A stretch of 64,000 nucleotides of DNA from Pseudomonas saudiphocaensis (GCF_000756775.1 NZ_CCSF01000001.1:1178001-1242000); one strand, 5' to 3'; positions 1 to 12,085 are shown, counted from the stretch's first letter. Notes: generated by a model from the letters alone, not told the origin. Numbers and translations: made by a program.

Positions 1-343
1 GGGCGCTAGGGGCCGGTGACGCTTGAGGTACTGCAGGTGCAACCGGTGGCTCGGCAAGGGCCGGAGCGGGCTCGATCGGGGTTGTCGGAGTCTCGACAGG
101 CGTTACCGGCGCCTCTTCGATGATTTCGTAGTCTTCCGGGAACGGCTCGCTCTCAGGAGTCGGCACTTCGACCGGCTGCGGCTCGATAACCGGCGCTGCG
201 GGAGTCTCAGGCATCGCCGGTGCGTCCATGCTCACCTGGGGGCCTTCATCTTCCCGATTGAGCAGCATCGGCACGAAGATCACTGCCAGTGCCAGCAGCA
301 CCAGTGCCCCAACGACTCGTTGCAACAGTCCCTTATCTACCAA
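1..343 (-). CDS. SPOR-domain (DedD-like) inner-membrane protein, N-terminal part
   Basis: Partial gene, cut by the window start. Reading the minus strand from a TTG at 343 gives a short cytoplasmic N-terminus (LVDKGLLQRVVG), one hydrophobic segment (about residues 11-26) and then a long Pro/Ala/Glu-rich linker. This is the layout of DedD-type proteins, whose C-terminal SPOR domain binds septal peptidoglycan; that domain would lie outside the window. A GAGG-like ribosome site precedes the TTG. It starts 4 bp after the folC stop, in the order accD-folC-dedD known from pseudomonads. The assignment rests on the membrane-anchor/linker pattern and synteny, not on a visible SPOR domain. Confidence 0.75.
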   Translation of the reverse strand, partial: MVDKGLLQRVVGALVLLALAVIFVPMLLNREDEGPQVSMDAPAMPETPAAPVIEPQPVEVPTPESEPFPEDYEIIEEAPVTPVETPTTPIEPAPALAEPPVAPAVPQASPAPSA

Positions 344-347
344 TGCC

Positions 348-1637
348 CTATCCTCGACCTGACGTACGCCGTTCGAGCCATTCCAGCGCCTCGGCCACGC
401 AATAAAAAGACCCGAACAGCAGTATTTCGTCCCCGGCAACCGCCTGGTCACACTGCGCGTCGAGCGCCTCGCATACAGAGGAATAGATAGTGACCGACGC
501 TCCGCGTTCCTTCAACGCCTCGTTCAATTGTGCTGCAGAACGTGTACGCGGGATGGCCAGGGGCGCAACGGCCCAGTCGGCAACCGCAGGCAGCAAAGGC
601 TCGATCACACCGGGCAGATCCTTGTCCGCCAGCAGACCGAATACTGCCAGCCGCCGCCCGGCCAGTGGCAACCGTTGCAGCGTCCGCGCCAGATAGCTTG
701 CGGCGTGAGGGTTGTGCCCGACATCCAGCAGGATCGGCAGTTCGCGGCCCTTGTACTGGATCAGCCGACGGTCAAGCCTGCCAACTACGCGCGTGGCCAG
801 CAATGCTGCAACCAGCGATTCCGGCTGCCAGGGCAGGTTGAGCAAAGCGAAAGCCTGCAATGCCAGCGCCGCGTTCTCCAGAGGCAGGTCTAGCAATGGC
901 AGATCACATAGTTCCAGCGCCTGACCAGAACCATCACGGCCCTGCCAATGCCAGCAGTCCTGCTCGACCTGCAGATCGAACCCGCAACCGCGTAACAGCA
1001 AGGGCGCTTTCAGCGCGGCTGCAGCCTCGACCAGCGACGAAGGCGGTTCTAGATCACCGCATACGGCAGGCTTCGCGGCGCGCAAGATCCCTGCCTTCTC
1101 GAAGCCGACGCTTTCGCGACTGTCGCCCAGCCAATCGGCATGATCCAGACCAATGTTGGTCACGACCGCTACATCTGCATCGACCAGGTTCACCGCATCG
1201 AGACGACCACCGAGCCCTACTTCCAGGACCACGGCATCCAGCGCCGCGCGCTCGAACAGCCAGAAAGCCGCCAGCGTGCCCATCTCAAAATAGGTAAGGG
1301 AGGTTTCGCCGCGCGCTGCCTCCAACGCGGCGAAGGCGTCGCACAGCGCCTGGTCGGAGGCTTCCACGCCATTAATACGCACGCGCTCGTTGTAGCGCAG
1401 CAGGTGCGGCGAGCTGTAAACACCCACGCTCTTGCCCTGCCCTGCCAGCATCTGCGCGATAAAAGCGCAGGTCGAGCCTTTACCGTTGGTACCGGTAACG
1501 GTCACGACCAGCGGAGCCGGCCTCGTCAACCCAAGCCTTGTCGCCACCGCCCGGCAGCGATCAAGGCCCATGTCTATGGCCGTGGGATGCAGTCGCTCAA
1601 GATACTCGAGCCAGTCCTGCAGATGTCGCGGGGTCAT
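348..1637 (-). CDS. folC: Bifunctional folylpolyglutamate synthase / dihydrofolate synthase
   Basis: A 429-aa Mur-ligase-family enzyme that joins L-glutamate to dihydropteroate and adds further glutamates to folates, using ATP, in the cytoplasm. The ATP loop TGTNGKGST lies at residues 48-56, and the family motif [10 protein letters not shown] is near residue 140. DVGHNPHA around residue 305 is the conserved C-terminal domain signature. The length is typical. The ATG overlaps the accD stop by 4 bp (ATGA), so the two are probably translationally coupled. It belongs to the accD-folC-SPOR operon. Confidence 0.95.
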   Translation of the reverse strand: MTPRHLQDWLEYLERLHPTAIDMGLDRCRAVATRLGLTRPAPLVVTVTGTNGKGSTCAFIAQMLAGQGKSVGVYSSPHLLRYNERVRINGVEASDQALCDAFAALEAARGETSLTYFEMGTLAAFWLFERAALDAVVLEVGLGGRLDAVNLVDADVAVVTNIGLDHADWLGDSRESVGFEKAGILRAAKPAVCGDLEPPSSLVEAAAALKAPLLLRGCGFDLQVEQDCWHWQGRDGSGQALELCDLPLLDLPLENAALALQAFALLNLPWQPESLVAALLATRVVGRLDRRLIQYKGRELPILLDVGHNPHAASYLARTLQRLPLAGRRLAVFGLLADKDLPGVIEPLLPAVADWAVAPLAIPRTRSAAQLNEALKERGASVTIYSSVCEALDAQCDQAVAGDEILLFGSFYCVAEALEWLERRTSGRG

Positions 1638-2527
1638 GCGCCAGCCGTTACCAGAGCGGGCTCGCCAACGGACGGCAGGCGCTGCAGCTGAGCAAGAAGG
1701 CGAGCCAGACGAGTGCGCAGCTCGGCACGCGGAATGATCAGGTCAATGGCGCCATGGTCGAGCAGGAATTCGCTTCGCTGGAAGCCTTCCGGGAGCTTCT
1801 CGCGTACGGTCTGCTCGATCACGCGGGGGCCGGCGAAGCCGATCAGCGCTTTGGGTTCGGCTACGATCACATCACCAAGCATTGCCAGGCTGGCCGACAC
1901 ACCACCGTAAACCGGATCGGTGAGAACCGAAATGAACGGCAGGCCTTCCTCACGCATGCGGGCCAGCACTGCCGAGGTCTTGGCCATCTGCATCAGGGAA
2001 ATCAGTGCTTCCTGCATCCGCGCACCGCCGGAAGCCGAGAAACAGACCAGCGGACAGCGCTGCTCAAGGGCCACGTTGGCCGCTTGTACAAAGCGCTCAC
2101 CGACGATGGCTCCCATGGAGCCACCCATGAAGGAAAACTCGAAGGCACAAGCCACCACCGGATTATTCATCAGGGTGCCGCGCATGGCGATCAGCGCATC
2201 CTTTTCACCGGTCTGCTTCTGGGCTGCGCTCAGGCGATCCTTATACTTCTTGCTGTCGCGGAACTTCAGTCGATCGACCGGCTCCAGATCAGCGGCGATC
2301 TCTTCACGCCCTTCCTTGTCGAGGAAGATATCCAGGCGCGAGCGCGCATCGATACGCATGTGATGATTGCACTTGGGGCAGACATCCAGGGTTTTCTCCA
2401 GTTCAGGGCGATACAGGACCGCCTCGCAGGAGGGGCACTTGTGCCACAACCCTTCAGGTACCGTGCTTTTCTTCGACTCCGAACGCATGATCGAAGGGAT
2501 CAGCTTGTCTACCAGCCAGTTGCTCAT
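1634..2527 (-). CDS. accD: Acetyl-CoA carboxylase carboxyltransferase subunit beta
   Basis: Beta subunit of the carboxyltransferase that moves CO2 from biotin to acetyl-CoA, the first committed step of fatty-acid synthesis; it works with AccA. The N-terminal zinc ribbon is visible (C31-P-S-C34 and C50-P-K-C53 from the chosen start), followed by the crotonase-like core with [10 protein letters not shown] and [11 protein letters not shown]. An in-frame GTG lies five codons upstream, but GGAG sits nine bases before the ATG (MSNWLVDK), which is also the usual family start, so 2527 was chosen. The product is 297 aa. Confidence 0.95.
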   Translation of the reverse strand: MSNWLVDKLIPSIMRSESKKSTVPEGLWHKCPSCEAVLYRPELEKTLDVCPKCNHHMRIDARSRLDIFLDKEGREEIAADLEPVDRLKFRDSKKYKDRLSAAQKQTGEKDALIAMRGTLMNNPVVACAFEFSFMGGSMGAIVGERFVQAANVALEQRCPLVCFSASGGARMQEALISLMQMAKTSAVLARMREEGLPFISVLTDPVYGGVSASLAMLGDVIVAEPKALIGFAGPRVIEQTVREKLPEGFQRSEFLLDHGAIDLIIPRAELRTRLARLLAQLQRLPSVGEPALVTAGA

Positions 2528-2751
2528 GCTTTTATTCTCCACAGCTTGTCAGTCCCGCGCGTAGCACTGCACGCATCAGGCGGATTCATCATCGCGACCA
2601 GCCTCCAATCGGAGTTCACTGCGTCGCCTGGGCGATGCACCACACGGCGCCGTCGCTAAAACTCAGCCTCGTCATAGTCGACGGGCATCCATCAAACAGA
2701 AGGATCCGCCAACCTGCGAATGGTAACTGGACGGCAGGGACTCCCCGCTCG

Positions 2752-3375
2752 TCACATACTGGCGCGAACCTGCCTAACAAATTCACGCACACGGGCGGCA
2801 TCCTTGACTCCCTTGCGCAATTCAACGCCACCGCTGACATCCACCGCGAACGGGCGCACGCGCTCAATCGCCTGCTGCACATTCTGCGGTGTCAGCCCAC
2901 CGGCCAGAATCAACGGCTTGGGCAAATTGGCCGGCACCAGCGACCAGTCGAATATCTCGCCCGTCCCACCCGGCACCCCTTCTACAAAGGTATCAAGCAA
3001 AACCGCGCTTGCCCCGGCATAGCGCGCCACTTCAGCACAGATATCTTCGCCAGCCCGTACCCGCAGCGCTTTGTACCAGGGCCGGTGAAAGCCTTCGCAA
3101 TCGGCCGGAGTTTCATCTCCGTGAAACTGCAGCATATCCAGAGCGACCGCATCGAGGGTTTCGTTGATTTCACAACGGGATGCGTTGACGAACAATCCGA
3201 CGGTAGTCACAAAGGGAGGCAGCGCAGCGATGATTTCACGCGCCTGGACGACATTCACAGCACGCGGGCTTTTGCTGTAGAAGACCAGGCCGATAGCGTC
3301 CGCTCCGGCCTCAGCAGCCACAAGCGCGTCTGCGACATTGGTGATCCCACATATCTTGCTACGGACGATAGGCAA
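2752..3375 (-). CDS. trpF: Phosphoribosylanthranilate isomerase
   Basis: TIM-barrel enzyme of tryptophan synthesis that isomerises N-(5-phosphoribosyl)anthranilate. The diagnostic start VRSKICGIT is present with its catalytic Cys, as are [18 protein letters not shown] and the phosphate-binding [10 protein letters not shown] with DVSGGVE near the C-terminus. The frame stays open further upstream, but the family N-terminus ([12 protein letters not shown]) matches a TTG at 3375, giving 207 aa, the normal size. The Shine-Dalgarno before this TTG is weak, so the start is the least certain part. It follows truA by about 60 bp. Confidence 0.93.
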   Translation of the reverse strand: MPIVRSKICGITNVADALVAAEAGADAIGLVFYSKSPRAVNVVQAREIIAALPPFVTTVGLFVNASRCEINETLDAVALDMLQFHGDETPADCEGFHRPWYKALRVRAGEDICAEVARYAGASAVLLDTFVEGVPGGTGEIFDWSLVPANLPKPLILAGGLTPQNVQQAIERVRPFAVDVSGGVELRKGVKDAARVREFVRQVRASM

Positions 3376-3438
3376 CGGCAGGTACCCGCGAGAAAAGACT
3401 CCGGATGGTAACAAAAGCGCCGCCTGCTGCAAGTAGCA

Positions 3439-4311
3439 TCATCGTGCCGGTTCAACCCGCACATCAGGTAAACCTGAAAGAAAATGCGGCCCGAGATAGC
3501 GCTCGGGCAGCTCGAACTCTTCGGGATAATCCACCTGGACCAGATACAGCCCATAGGGATGCGCGGTCACCCCGCCAGTACGCCTGACGCGTGTTTCCAA
3601 CACTTCCCGCGCCCATTCCACCGGACGCTCGCCCGCTCCGATGGTCATCAGCACGCCGGCAAAGTTGCGCACCATGTGATGCAGAAACGCATTGGCCCGA
3701 ATATCGAGAACGATGAGCCGACCGTACTGGAGCAACTCAAGATGATGAACGGTCTTGATCGGCGATTTCGCCTGGCATTGGCGCGCACGGAATGCACTGA
3801 AATCGTGGGTACCGACGAATACCCTGGACGCTTCGCGCATACGCTCGATATCAAGCGGGCGATGATTCCAGGTCACCTCTTCTGCAAGGTGTGCCGGCCT
3901 GATCTGGTCGTTGTAAATGACATAGCGATAGCGACGGGCCATTGCACTGAATCGCGCATCGAAATGCATGGGCATTTCCTTGGCCCAGGTCACGCTGATA
4001 TCTCCCGGCAGGTTCATGTTCGCACCCATCACCCATGCGTGCATCGAGCGCGTAACCGGAGTGTCGAAATGCACCACCTGAGCGCAGGCATGAACCAGTG
4101 CATCGGTGCGTCCGGCGCAGCTCAAGGTGACGGAGTGACCGCCAGCGACCCTGCTAAGTGCTTTTTCCAAGGAAAGCTGGATGGAGGGCACGCCATCACG
4201 TTGGCGTTGAAAGCCACGATAGCGCGAGCCTTTGTATTCGACGCCAAGGGCGATCCTAGAAATGCCAGCGGCAGCCGATGTGGCTGCCGCTTCAGGTACT
4301 GCTTCAATCAT
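3439..4311 (-). CDS. truA: tRNA pseudouridine(38-40) synthase
   Basis: A 290-aa enzyme converting U38-U40 of the anticodon arm to pseudouridine. It has an N-terminal extension of about 17 residues, then the family start ALGVEYKGSRYRGFQRQ. The catalytic Asp is D70 in AGRTDA. The residue two places after it, usually Gly in this motif, is Leu here (L72). ANAFLHHMVRN and GGVTAHPYGLYL are typical C-terminal motifs. The gene begins 2 bp after the fimV stop; a good separate ribosome site is not obvious, which suggests coupling to fimV translation. Confidence 0.94.
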   Translation of the reverse strand: MIEAVPEAAATSAAAGISRIALGVEYKGSRYRGFQRQRDGVPSIQLSLEKALSRVAGGHSVTLSCAGRTDALVHACAQVVHFDTPVTRSMHAWVMGANMNLPGDISVTWAKEMPMHFDARFSAMARRYRYVIYNDQIRPAHLAEEVTWNHRPLDIERMREASRVFVGTHDFSAFRARQCQAKSPIKTVHHLELLQYGRLIVLDIRANAFLHHMVRNFAGVLMTIGAGERPVEWAREVLETRVRRTGGVTAHPYGLYLVQVDYPEEFELPERYLGPHFLSGLPDVRVEPAR

Positions 4312-4313
4312 AT

Positions 4314-7064
4314 TCAGGCGAGTTTGGCGAGCATCTCGCGCGCCTCCTGTTGCTGTGTGTCGCTGCCTTCTACCATCACTTCGTCGAGAATATCGCGCGC
4401 ACCTTCGGCATCTCCCATGTCGATATAAGCGCGAGCCAGATCCAGCTTGGTGGTGGTTTCATCGGTTTCAGCGAAGAAGTCGAAGTCATCATCGCCCATG
4501 TCATCGGACGATTCGCCAATAGGCGCGGCCGCCAGATTTGTCGGAGCCGGTTCGTCACCGACTTGCGGCACGTCGAGCGGCTCTTCCAGATCCCGTGAAA
4601 TATCGCCTAGCTCGGCTTCTATCTCATCGAGTTCCGCGGCAAAGGTTTCCGGCTGCGCATTTTCGCTCAGCTCATCATCCAGGGAAAGATCAAATTCGTC
4701 GGGCATACTCGCAGACTGCTCGGTCTCAAGCTCAGGCAGATCGAAATCGAAGGAGTCCGCAGGCTGCTCCACACCAGCAGCAGGCTCAGTGAGCACCTCG
4801 TCCAGGCTGAATTCACTCTCCGTTGCAGCTGGCAGCTCTTCATCCAGCTCCAGGGAGAAGCTCTCCAACTCGTCTGCCAGGGAGGCGTCAGCTACAGGGC
4901 TGGAAAGCTCGTCCAGCTCAAAGGAGAAATCGTCAGCAGGCTGCGTGTCTGCTTCGGTCTCGAGGTTCAGATCATCGAAATTCAGCTCATCCAGTGCATC
5001 CGGCTGCTGCTTAGCAGGTTCAGCGACTGGTGCAGCTGTCGCCGAAAAATCATCATCCAGCTGCAGGTCATCCAGACTCAGATCAAAAGCATCGTCCGGG
5101 TCCAGAGCTGCAGCAGGCGCAGGCTGATCTGACTCAAAATCATCCAGATTGAAGCTGTCGAAATCGCTTGCGGCTGTACCCGCAGCGGCAACGCCGGCCA
5201 CAGCCCCGAAGCCCATTGCCGGATAGCGGGACTTAAGTTGATCGATGCTTGCCGAAGAGCCGCCGATGTCTCGCAATTCGGCTTCCTGCCGAGCGAATCC
5301 ATCGCGGTCGCCAAGCTCGGCATAGACTTCCATCAGCTTCAGGCGCAGATCAGTTCGCTGGGGCTCGTCGTTCAGAGCGTTCTGTAGCAGGTCGGCGGCC
5401 TGATTGAAGCGGCCATAGGCAATGTAGATATCGGCTTCGGCAATCGGGTCATTGGCCATGCCAGCAATGGAATCCAGCGCATCGTCAGAAGCCGGAGCGA
5501 CCACTTGGTTATCGGTGACCTCAAGGTCGGCAACCGCAAGAGCCGGCTTCTCGACATAGAGGTTGTCCGGCTCGCTATCGGCCAGCAGGCTTTCCTGCAA
5601 CTCGGCTTCCTTCATGGCGTTACGGCGAGACACGGCCATCAGCGCGACCAGCAGCAGCAACAGAGCACTTCCGCCCAGCGCGGCGAGCAGCAATGGGTTA
5701 GCCATCAATTGCTGGAGGTAGCTATCGGCTACTGGTTCTGCCGGAGGCGCCGCGGGAGTAGCCGGTGCTGGCGCAGCGGCAGGCGCAGGCTTTGCAGCAG
5801 ACTCGGGCTCTTGCGCGACTGGAGTAACCTCTGTTTCGGGTTCAGCGGCTTCAGGTTCGGTGGCAATATCTGCGCCCGGCGCTTCGGCCTCTGCAGACCC
5901 ACTAGCAACCACAGCCTCTTCTGGCGCAGCAGTTTCACCAACGGGCTCGGCACCCAGTTGGGCCTGCAGTTTGGCAAGCTGGTCATCCTTGAGCTGCATC
6001 AGCCGCTGCAGCTTCTCCAGCTGACCTTCGAGATCTTTCAAGCGGTCATTCAGATCAAGGTTCTCACGACGACTGGAGTCGAGACTCTCTTCGGCAGTTG
6101 CCAGCCGGTCGCGCAGCGCTTTGGCGTCGGCAGCGGTGCCGGTGTCGCTGCCTGCTGTGGACCTGCCGGTTTCCGGTGCTACCAATCGCAGGCTGTCACC
6201 CGTCTCGCTACGCGATGGCGCCGCACCCGCTGCGCTACGCTGGCGGGCATCGAGCTGGCGCTCACTGACAGGCTGAGCACGCCCCTGGCGCCAGCTGGCA
6301 TTCTGCTGAGCGACCTGCTCGATAGCTTCGGTCTGGGAGCGACTGGCGATCTGCTCCGCACTGGGCAGGCGCAGCACTTGGCCGTTTTTCATCCGATTGA
6401 TGTTGCCGCCGATGAAGGCATCCGGGTTCAGGTCCTGAATGGCCAGCATTGCCTGATGGACCGTACCGCCCTGCCGTGTGCGCTCGGCGATTTCCCAGAG
6501 TGTGTCGTTCGAAGCGACCTTGTATTCATTACCTGCTGAGGAAGCGCCAGTAGACGAACGAGCCGGCGCCGCCTGTGAGGTTGCGCGTGGTGCTCCGGTC
6601 GGCCGAACAACAGGAGCGGCAGTTGGCAGCTGAGGCGCGACGGCCGCTGCGGTCTCTGGAGAATAGAGTGGCGGATCCAGCAGCAGCGTGTACTCACGCA
6701 GCAAGCGGCCACTTGGCCAAAGGACCTCGACGAGAAAATTCAGGTAGGGCTCGCGAACCGGCTTGGTCGACGAAACCCGGATAATGTTTTTGCCGTCCGG
6801 GCGCAAAACAGGGGTAAAAGTCAGGTCGGTCAGAAAGTACGGACGATCAATACCCGCCCGGTTGAAGTCCTCGGCAGATGCCAGCCCCGGAACCACTTCC
6901 CCTGGAGCCAGGGTTTTCGCATCGAGCAGTTCGATTTCAGCGACCAAGGGTTGATTCAGCGCCGACTTCAGCGTGACCTCTCCCACTCCCAGCGCATAAA
7001 CCATTTCGGATGTCAGAGCAGTAGCAGCCGCGATTGCCAGCACCAGATTGCGAACCCGAACCAT
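4314..7064 (-). CDS. fimV: FimV, LysM-containing polar hub protein
   Basis: A 916-aa inner-membrane/periplasmic protein needed in pseudomonads for type IV pilus assembly, twitching and polar organisation. Visible parts are a signal peptide (MVRVRNLVLA...), the FimV N-terminal domain, a LysM peptidoglycan-binding module beginning YKVASNDTLWEIAER, a coiled coil (ENLDLNDRLKDLEGQLEKL), one membrane span (LLLAALGGSALLLLLVALM), a very acidic cytoplasmic region and the conserved C-terminal TPR-like FimV domain (LDLARAYIDMGDAEGARDIL). The frame is open 30 codons further upstream, but the ATG at 7064 precedes the signal peptide directly and has GGGA in front. Gene order asd-fimV-truA-trpF is as in P. 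aeruginosa. Confidence 0.95.
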   Translation of the reverse strand: MVRVRNLVLAIAAATALTSEMVYALGVGEVTLKSALNQPLVAEIELLDAKTLAPGEVVPGLASAEDFNRAGIDRPYFLTDLTFTPVLRPDGKNIIRVSSTKPVREPYLNFLVEVLWPSGRLLREYTLLLDPPLYSPETAAAVAPQLPTAAPVVRPTGAPRATSQAAPARSSTGASSAGNEYKVASNDTLWEIAERTRQGGTVHQAMLAIQDLNPDAFIGGNINRMKNGQVLRLPSAEQIASRSQTEAIEQVAQQNASWRQGRAQPVSERQLDARQRSAAGAAPSRSETGDSLRLVAPETGRSTAGSDTGTAADAKALRDRLATAEESLDSSRRENLDLNDRLKDLEGQLEKLQRLMQLKDDQLAKLQAQLGAEPVGETAAPEEAVVASGSAEAEAPGADIATEPEAAEPETEVTPVAQEPESAAKPAPAAAPAPATPAAPPAEPVADSYLQQLMANPLLLAALGGSALLLLLVALMAVSRRNAMKEAELQESLLADSEPDNLYVEKPALAVADLEVTDNQVVAPASDDALDSIAGMANDPIAEADIYIAYGRFNQAADLLQNALNDEPQRTDLRLKLMEVYAELGDRDGFARQEAELRDIGGSSASIDQLKSRYPAMGFGAVAGVAAAGTAASDFDSFNLDDFESDQPAPAAALDPDDAFDLSLDDLQLDDDFSATAAPVAEPAKQQPDALDELNFDDLNLETEADTQPADDFSFELDELSSPVADASLADELESFSLELDEELPAATESEFSLDEVLTEPAAGVEQPADSFDFDLPELETEQSASMPDEFDLSLDDELSENAQPETFAAELDEIEAELGDISRDLEEPLDVPQVGDEPAPTNLAAAPIGESSDDMGDDDFDFFAETDETTTKLDLARAYIDMGDAEGARDILDEVMVEGSDTQQQEAREMLAKLA

Positions 7065-7433
7065 TATGTAATCCCTTGTTTTGCTTTCTCGGACTTTCGA
7101 GAGGGTCTTGTAAACACTGCGAGGACAGTCCCCAACAGCAACAAGCCTGAACAATGTCGACAGCTAGAAAATTTCTTCGAATTTTCAGCAAGTATCTTTT
7201 ACAGATAGTGTTTTATCAATAACTGCCCGGACTGCTTAGGGTTGCCCCTGCGCCTTTTGCCGCGTTATCAGACACAATCCACAAATTGGATTAACACCGT
7301 TGCCAACACCAAAGGCATCGCCCCTATACGAGATGGCATTCTGCCCAAAGACGCCGAGAAACTGTCGAACGACTTCACATATAAAAAAAGCGCCATGGCA
7401 AAGCCATGGCGCTTTTTTGTTTTCCGCAGGATC
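7065..7433 (-). promoter_or_regulatory. asd-fimV intergenic region
   Basis: This 369-bp gap holds the asd terminator near its upper end (7384-7418). The rest is relatively AT-rich before fimV and presumably carries the fimV promoter, but no -35/-10 pair stood out. Short open frames crossing it have no ribosome site and were not called. Confidence 0.4.
7384..7418 (-). terminator. Rho-independent terminator of asd (symmetrical)
   Basis: Perfect hairpin with stem GCGCCATGGC, loop of 3 nt and A-run/T-run on the two flanks, located 16 bp after the asd stop. Because both flanks are homopolymeric it could stop transcription from either side. Confidence 0.9.
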
Positions 7434-8546
7434 TTATCGCTCCAGCAGAATGCGCAGCATGCGGCGCAGCGGTTCGGCCGCACCCCAGAGCAACTGATCA
7501 CCGACGGTGAACGCCCCCAGATAATGCGAGCCCATGTTGAGCTTGCGCAGCCGCCCTACCGGTACGCTCAGAGTACCGGTCACAGCAGTCGGACTCAGCT
7601 CCTGCATGCTCGCATCACGATGGTTGGAAACCAGTTTCACCCAGGGGTTGTGCTGACTGATCATGCCCTCGATATCCGAGATCGGCACATCCTTGTTCAG
7701 TTTGATGGTCAACGCCTGGCTGTGGCAGCGCATGGCGCCAACGCGCACGCAGATACCATCGACCGGAATCGGGTTCTTGAAACGCCCGAGGATCTTGTTG
7801 GTCTCAGCCTGCGCCTTCCACTCTTCGCGGCTCTGCCCGTTGGGCAGCTCCTTGTCGATATAGGGAATCAGGCTGCCGGCCAGCGGCACACCGAAGTGAT
7901 CCACGGGGAAAGCTTCCGAACGCTGGCATTCGGCAACCTTGCGATCGATTTCCAGAATAGCGCTGGCCGGATCGGCCAGCTCGTCGGCCACCGCCGCGTT
8001 GATGCTGCCCATCTGCCTGATCAGCTCACGCATGTTCTGCGCACCAGCACCAGACGCCGCCTGATAGGTCATGGCGCTCATCCACTCGACCAGACCGTTC
8101 TCGAACAGGCCGCCCAGCCCCATCAGCATCAGACTGACAGTGCAGTTTCCGCCGACATAGTTGAGCGTGCCGGCGTCGAGTTGTTGGTCAATCACGCGAC
8201 GATTCACCGGATCAAGCACGATTACCGCATCGTCCTGCATGCGCAGGGCCGAAGCAGCATCGATCCAGTAGCCTTTCCAGCCGGCTTCCCGCAGCTTGGG
8301 GAAGACCTCATTGGTGTAGTCGCCACCCTGACAGGTCAGAATCACATCAAGGCCTTTCAGCTCATCGATGTTGTAGGCGTCCTTCAGCGGCGCAATGTCC
8401 TTGCCAATGGCGGGCCCCTGGCCACCAACATTGGAGGTGGTGAAGAACACGGGCTCGATCAAGTCGAAGTCCCGCTCTTCCAGCATCCGCTGCATGAGCA
8501 CGGAACCGACCATACCGCGCCAACCGATCAGACCTACACGTTTCAT
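7434..8546 (-). CDS. asd: Aspartate-semialdehyde dehydrogenase
   Basis: A 370-aa NADPH-dependent enzyme reducing aspartyl phosphate to the semialdehyde, the branch point to lysine/diaminopimelate, threonine and methionine. The Rossmann motif [12 protein letters not shown] is at residues 4-15 and the active-site Cys is C135 in GGNCTVS; the [11 protein letters not shown] segment is also characteristic. The ATG at 8546 is preferred over an upstream in-frame codon because it begins the Rossmann strand and has AGGTG before it. It lies 52 bp after leuB and ends at a strong terminator, closing the leuCDB-asd unit. Confidence 0.96.
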   Translation of the reverse strand: MKRVGLIGWRGMVGSVLMQRMLEERDFDLIEPVFFTTSNVGGQGPAIGKDIAPLKDAYNIDELKGLDVILTCQGGDYTNEVFPKLREAGWKGYWIDAASALRMQDDAVIVLDPVNRRVIDQQLDAGTLNYVGGNCTVSLMLMGLGGLFENGLVEWMSAMTYQAASGAGAQNMRELIRQMGSINAAVADELADPASAILEIDRKVAECQRSEAFPVDHFGVPLAGSLIPYIDKELPNGQSREEWKAQAETNKILGRFKNPIPVDGICVRVGAMRCHSQALTIKLNKDVPISDIEGMISQHNPWVKLVSNHRDASMQELSPTAVTGTLSVPVGRLRKLNMGSHYLGAFTVGDQLLWGAAEPLRRMLRILLER

Positions 8547-8598
8547 CGCAACTACACCTATATAAATTGACCCGCCCGTATGAAAGCGGGCCAAGAGA

Positions 8599-9681
8599 TT
8601 ACAACTTCGCGAGCGCCGCGACTACTGCATCGCCCATCGCCTGTGTACCGACCTTAGTGCAACCTTCCGACCAGATATCACCGGTGCGCAAGCCCTGATC
8701 CAGGACATTGCTGACCGCCTGTTCGATGGCATCCGCCGCTGCCGCCTGACCGAAGCTGTAACGCAACATCATGGACACCGAAAGAATGGTCGCCAGCGGG
8801 TTGGCTATGCCCTGGCCAGCGATATCCGGCGCGGAGCCGTGGCAGGGCTCATACATACCCTTGTTGGTAGCATCCAGCGACGCAGATGGCAGCATGCCAA
8901 TGGAGCCGGTCAGCATAGAAGCTTCGTCGGAGAGAATGTCGCCAAACATGTTGTCGGTGACCATCACGTCGAACTGCTTGGGCGCGCGGACCAGCTGCAT
9001 GGCAGCGTTGTCCACGTACATGTGAGAAAGCTCGACTTCCGGGTAATCCTTGGCCACCTCCTCAACCACCGCGCGCCACAATTGACTGGACGCCAACACG
9101 TTGGCCTTGTCCACCGAACACAGCTTCTTGTTGCGCACCATAGCCATGTCGAAGCCGACCTTGGCGATCCGACGAATCTCGCTCTCGCTGTACGGCAGCG
9201 TGTCGTAAGCCATGCGCTCGCCATTTTCCAATACCTTGCTCTCGCGTGGCTGGCCAAAGTAGATGCCGCCGGTCAGCTCACGCACGATAAGGATATCCAG
9301 ACCGGCGACGATTTCCGGCTTCAGGCTGGACGCCTCGGCCAGCTGCGGATACAGCAGTGCCGGACGCAGGTTGCCGAACAGGCCCAGCTGCGAACGAATC
9401 TTCAGCAGGCCGCGCTCGGGGCGGATCGCTGGATCGATGGCGTCCCACTTCGGGCCGCCCACGGCGCCAAGCAGAATGGCATCGGCATTGCGGGCGCGCT
9501 CCAGAGTCTCGTCGGCCAGCGGTACACCGTACTTGTCGATGGCCGCCCCGCCCAGCTCGTCGTGGGCCAGCTCGAAGCCCAGCGAGTACTTCTCGTTAGC
9601 CAGCTGCAGCACCTTGACCGCTTCGGCCACGATTTCCGGGCCGATACCGTCGCCAGGGAGAACCAGAATCTGCTTGCTCAT
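8599..9681 (-). CDS. leuB: 3-isopropylmalate dehydrogenase
   Basis: A 360-aa NAD-dependent oxidative decarboxylase giving 2-oxoisocaproate in leucine synthesis. Signatures include [11 protein letters not shown] at the N-terminus, the substrate Arg residues in [11 protein letters not shown], and the metal/NAD segment [42 protein letters not shown] marks the adenine-binding loop. The ATG at 9681 has GAGGA five bases upstream and was preferred to an ATG four codons earlier. Confidence 0.96.
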   Translation of the reverse strand: MSKQILVLPGDGIGPEIVAEAVKVLQLANEKYSLGFELAHDELGGAAIDKYGVPLADETLERARNADAILLGAVGGPKWDAIDPAIRPERGLLKIRSQLGLFGNLRPALLYPQLAEASSLKPEIVAGLDILIVRELTGGIYFGQPRESKVLENGERMAYDTLPYSESEIRRIAKVGFDMAMVRNKKLCSVDKANVLASSQLWRAVVEEVAKDYPEVELSHMYVDNAAMQLVRAPKQFDVMVTDNMFGDILSDEASMLTGSIGMLPSASLDATNKGMYEPCHGSAPDIAGQGIANPLATILSVSMMLRYSFGQAAAADAIEQAVSNVLDQGLRTGDIWSEGCTKVGTQAMGDAVVAALAKL

Positions 9682-9693
9682 TGCATTCCTCAA

Positions 9694-9776
9694 TTTCTGT
9701 GGGGTGGAAGAGGATTTCCGTCATCCACCTAAATCTGCTGGGGGATGGATGACGTGTCATCCACCCTCGCCCTATC
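9694..9776. repeat. Small inverted-repeat element between leuD and leuB
   Basis: The leuD-leuB gap contains a palindrome GGATGAC-GT-GTCATCC (9747-9762) and a second TCATCCACC copy at 9721-9729. The core GGTGGATG/CATCCACC resembles the hairpins of the 39-40 kb repeat array, so this is probably a degenerate member of the same intergenic repeat family. It may form a hairpin within the leu mRNA. Confidence 0.5.
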
Positions 9777-10424
9777 TCACTTGATGGCGCCGAACAGCCA
9801 GGGCTGGCTCTGACGGTGCTTTTCTTCAAACGCTCGAATCTCGTCGGCGTCCTGCAGGGTCAGACCGATATCGTCCAGACCGTTGAGCAGGCAATGCTTG
9901 CGGAAGGCATCGACCTCAAAAGCGTACTGCTTGCCATCCGGACGGGTCACGGTCTGGGCCTCAAGGTCAACGGTGAGCTGATAGCCCTCGGTCGCTTCTG
10001 CCTGCTCAAACAGCTCATCCACCTCGGCTTCGGTGAGGATGATCGGCAGCAGGCCGTTCTTGAAGCTGTTGTTGTAAAAGATGTCGGCGAAGCTTGGCGC
10101 GATGATCGTGCGGAAGCCGTATTCATCCAGTGCCCATGGCGCATGCTCACGGGACGAACCACAACCGAAGTTCTCACGAGCCAGCAGCACGCTGGCACCC
10201 TGGTAACGCGGGAAGTTCAGCACGAAATCCTTGTTAAGCGGGCGATTGGAGCAGTCCTGATTCGGCTGACCGACATCCAGGTAACGCCACTCATCGAACA
10301 GGTTCGGACCAAAGCCGGTGCGCTTGATGGACTTCAGAAACTGCTTTGGAATGATCTGATCGGTATCGACATTGGCGCGATCCAGCGGACAGACCAGGCC
10401 GGTGTGTTGGGTAAATGCTCTCAT
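9777..10424 (-). CDS. leuD: 3-isopropylmalate dehydratase small subunit
   Basis: A 215-aa swivel-domain subunit that pairs with LeuC to isomerise isopropylmalate. It starts [29 protein letters not shown], the family N-terminus, and contains the substrate-recognition loop [16 protein letters not shown] and the [16 protein letters not shown] motif. It follows leuC by 11 bp in the same operon. Confidence 0.96.
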   Translation of the reverse strand: MRAFTQHTGLVCPLDRANVDTDQIIPKQFLKSIKRTGFGPNLFDEWRYLDVGQPNQDCSNRPLNKDFVLNFPRYQGASVLLARENFGCGSSREHAPWALDEYGFRTIIAPSFADIFYNNSFKNGLLPIILTEAEVDELFEQAEATEGYQLTVDLEAQTVTRPDGKQYAFEVDAFRKHCLLNGLDDIGLTLQDADEIRAFEEKHRQSQPWLFGAIK

Positions 10425-10435
10425 GCTGTTGCTCC

Positions 10436-11863
<1,428 letters not shown>

Positions 11864-12085
11864 CGGACTTTCCTCATCTGCTTTCTATGCGGGGCAAATA
11901 GCCCTTCCGCTTATAGGGTGATGCTATGGCTTTGCGTCCAATTACTCAAATTCATATTTTTTATCCAATGCATTCCCTTCAGGAATCCAGATAAGCTGTC
12001 GATCAGATCAATTGCCGACCAATCCAACAGAAGCCTGCCGCGATTGCGGTGCCGCAAAGGCTTTCAAAGAAGCCCAAGGAATAGC
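11864..12085. promoter_or_regulatory. Divergent promoter region, leuC / LysR gene
   Basis: A 222-bp region between two outward-facing genes, locally AT-rich around 11,935-11,975. A LysR-type regulator usually binds such a divergent region and controls both itself and the neighbour, so this is the expected operator location. No operator sequence could be fixed by eye. Confidence 0.5.

Noticed and set aside
1538-2659. Plus-strand 373-codon frame opposite accD
   Set aside because: Antisense shadow of a clear accD gene; no ribosome site and no domain.
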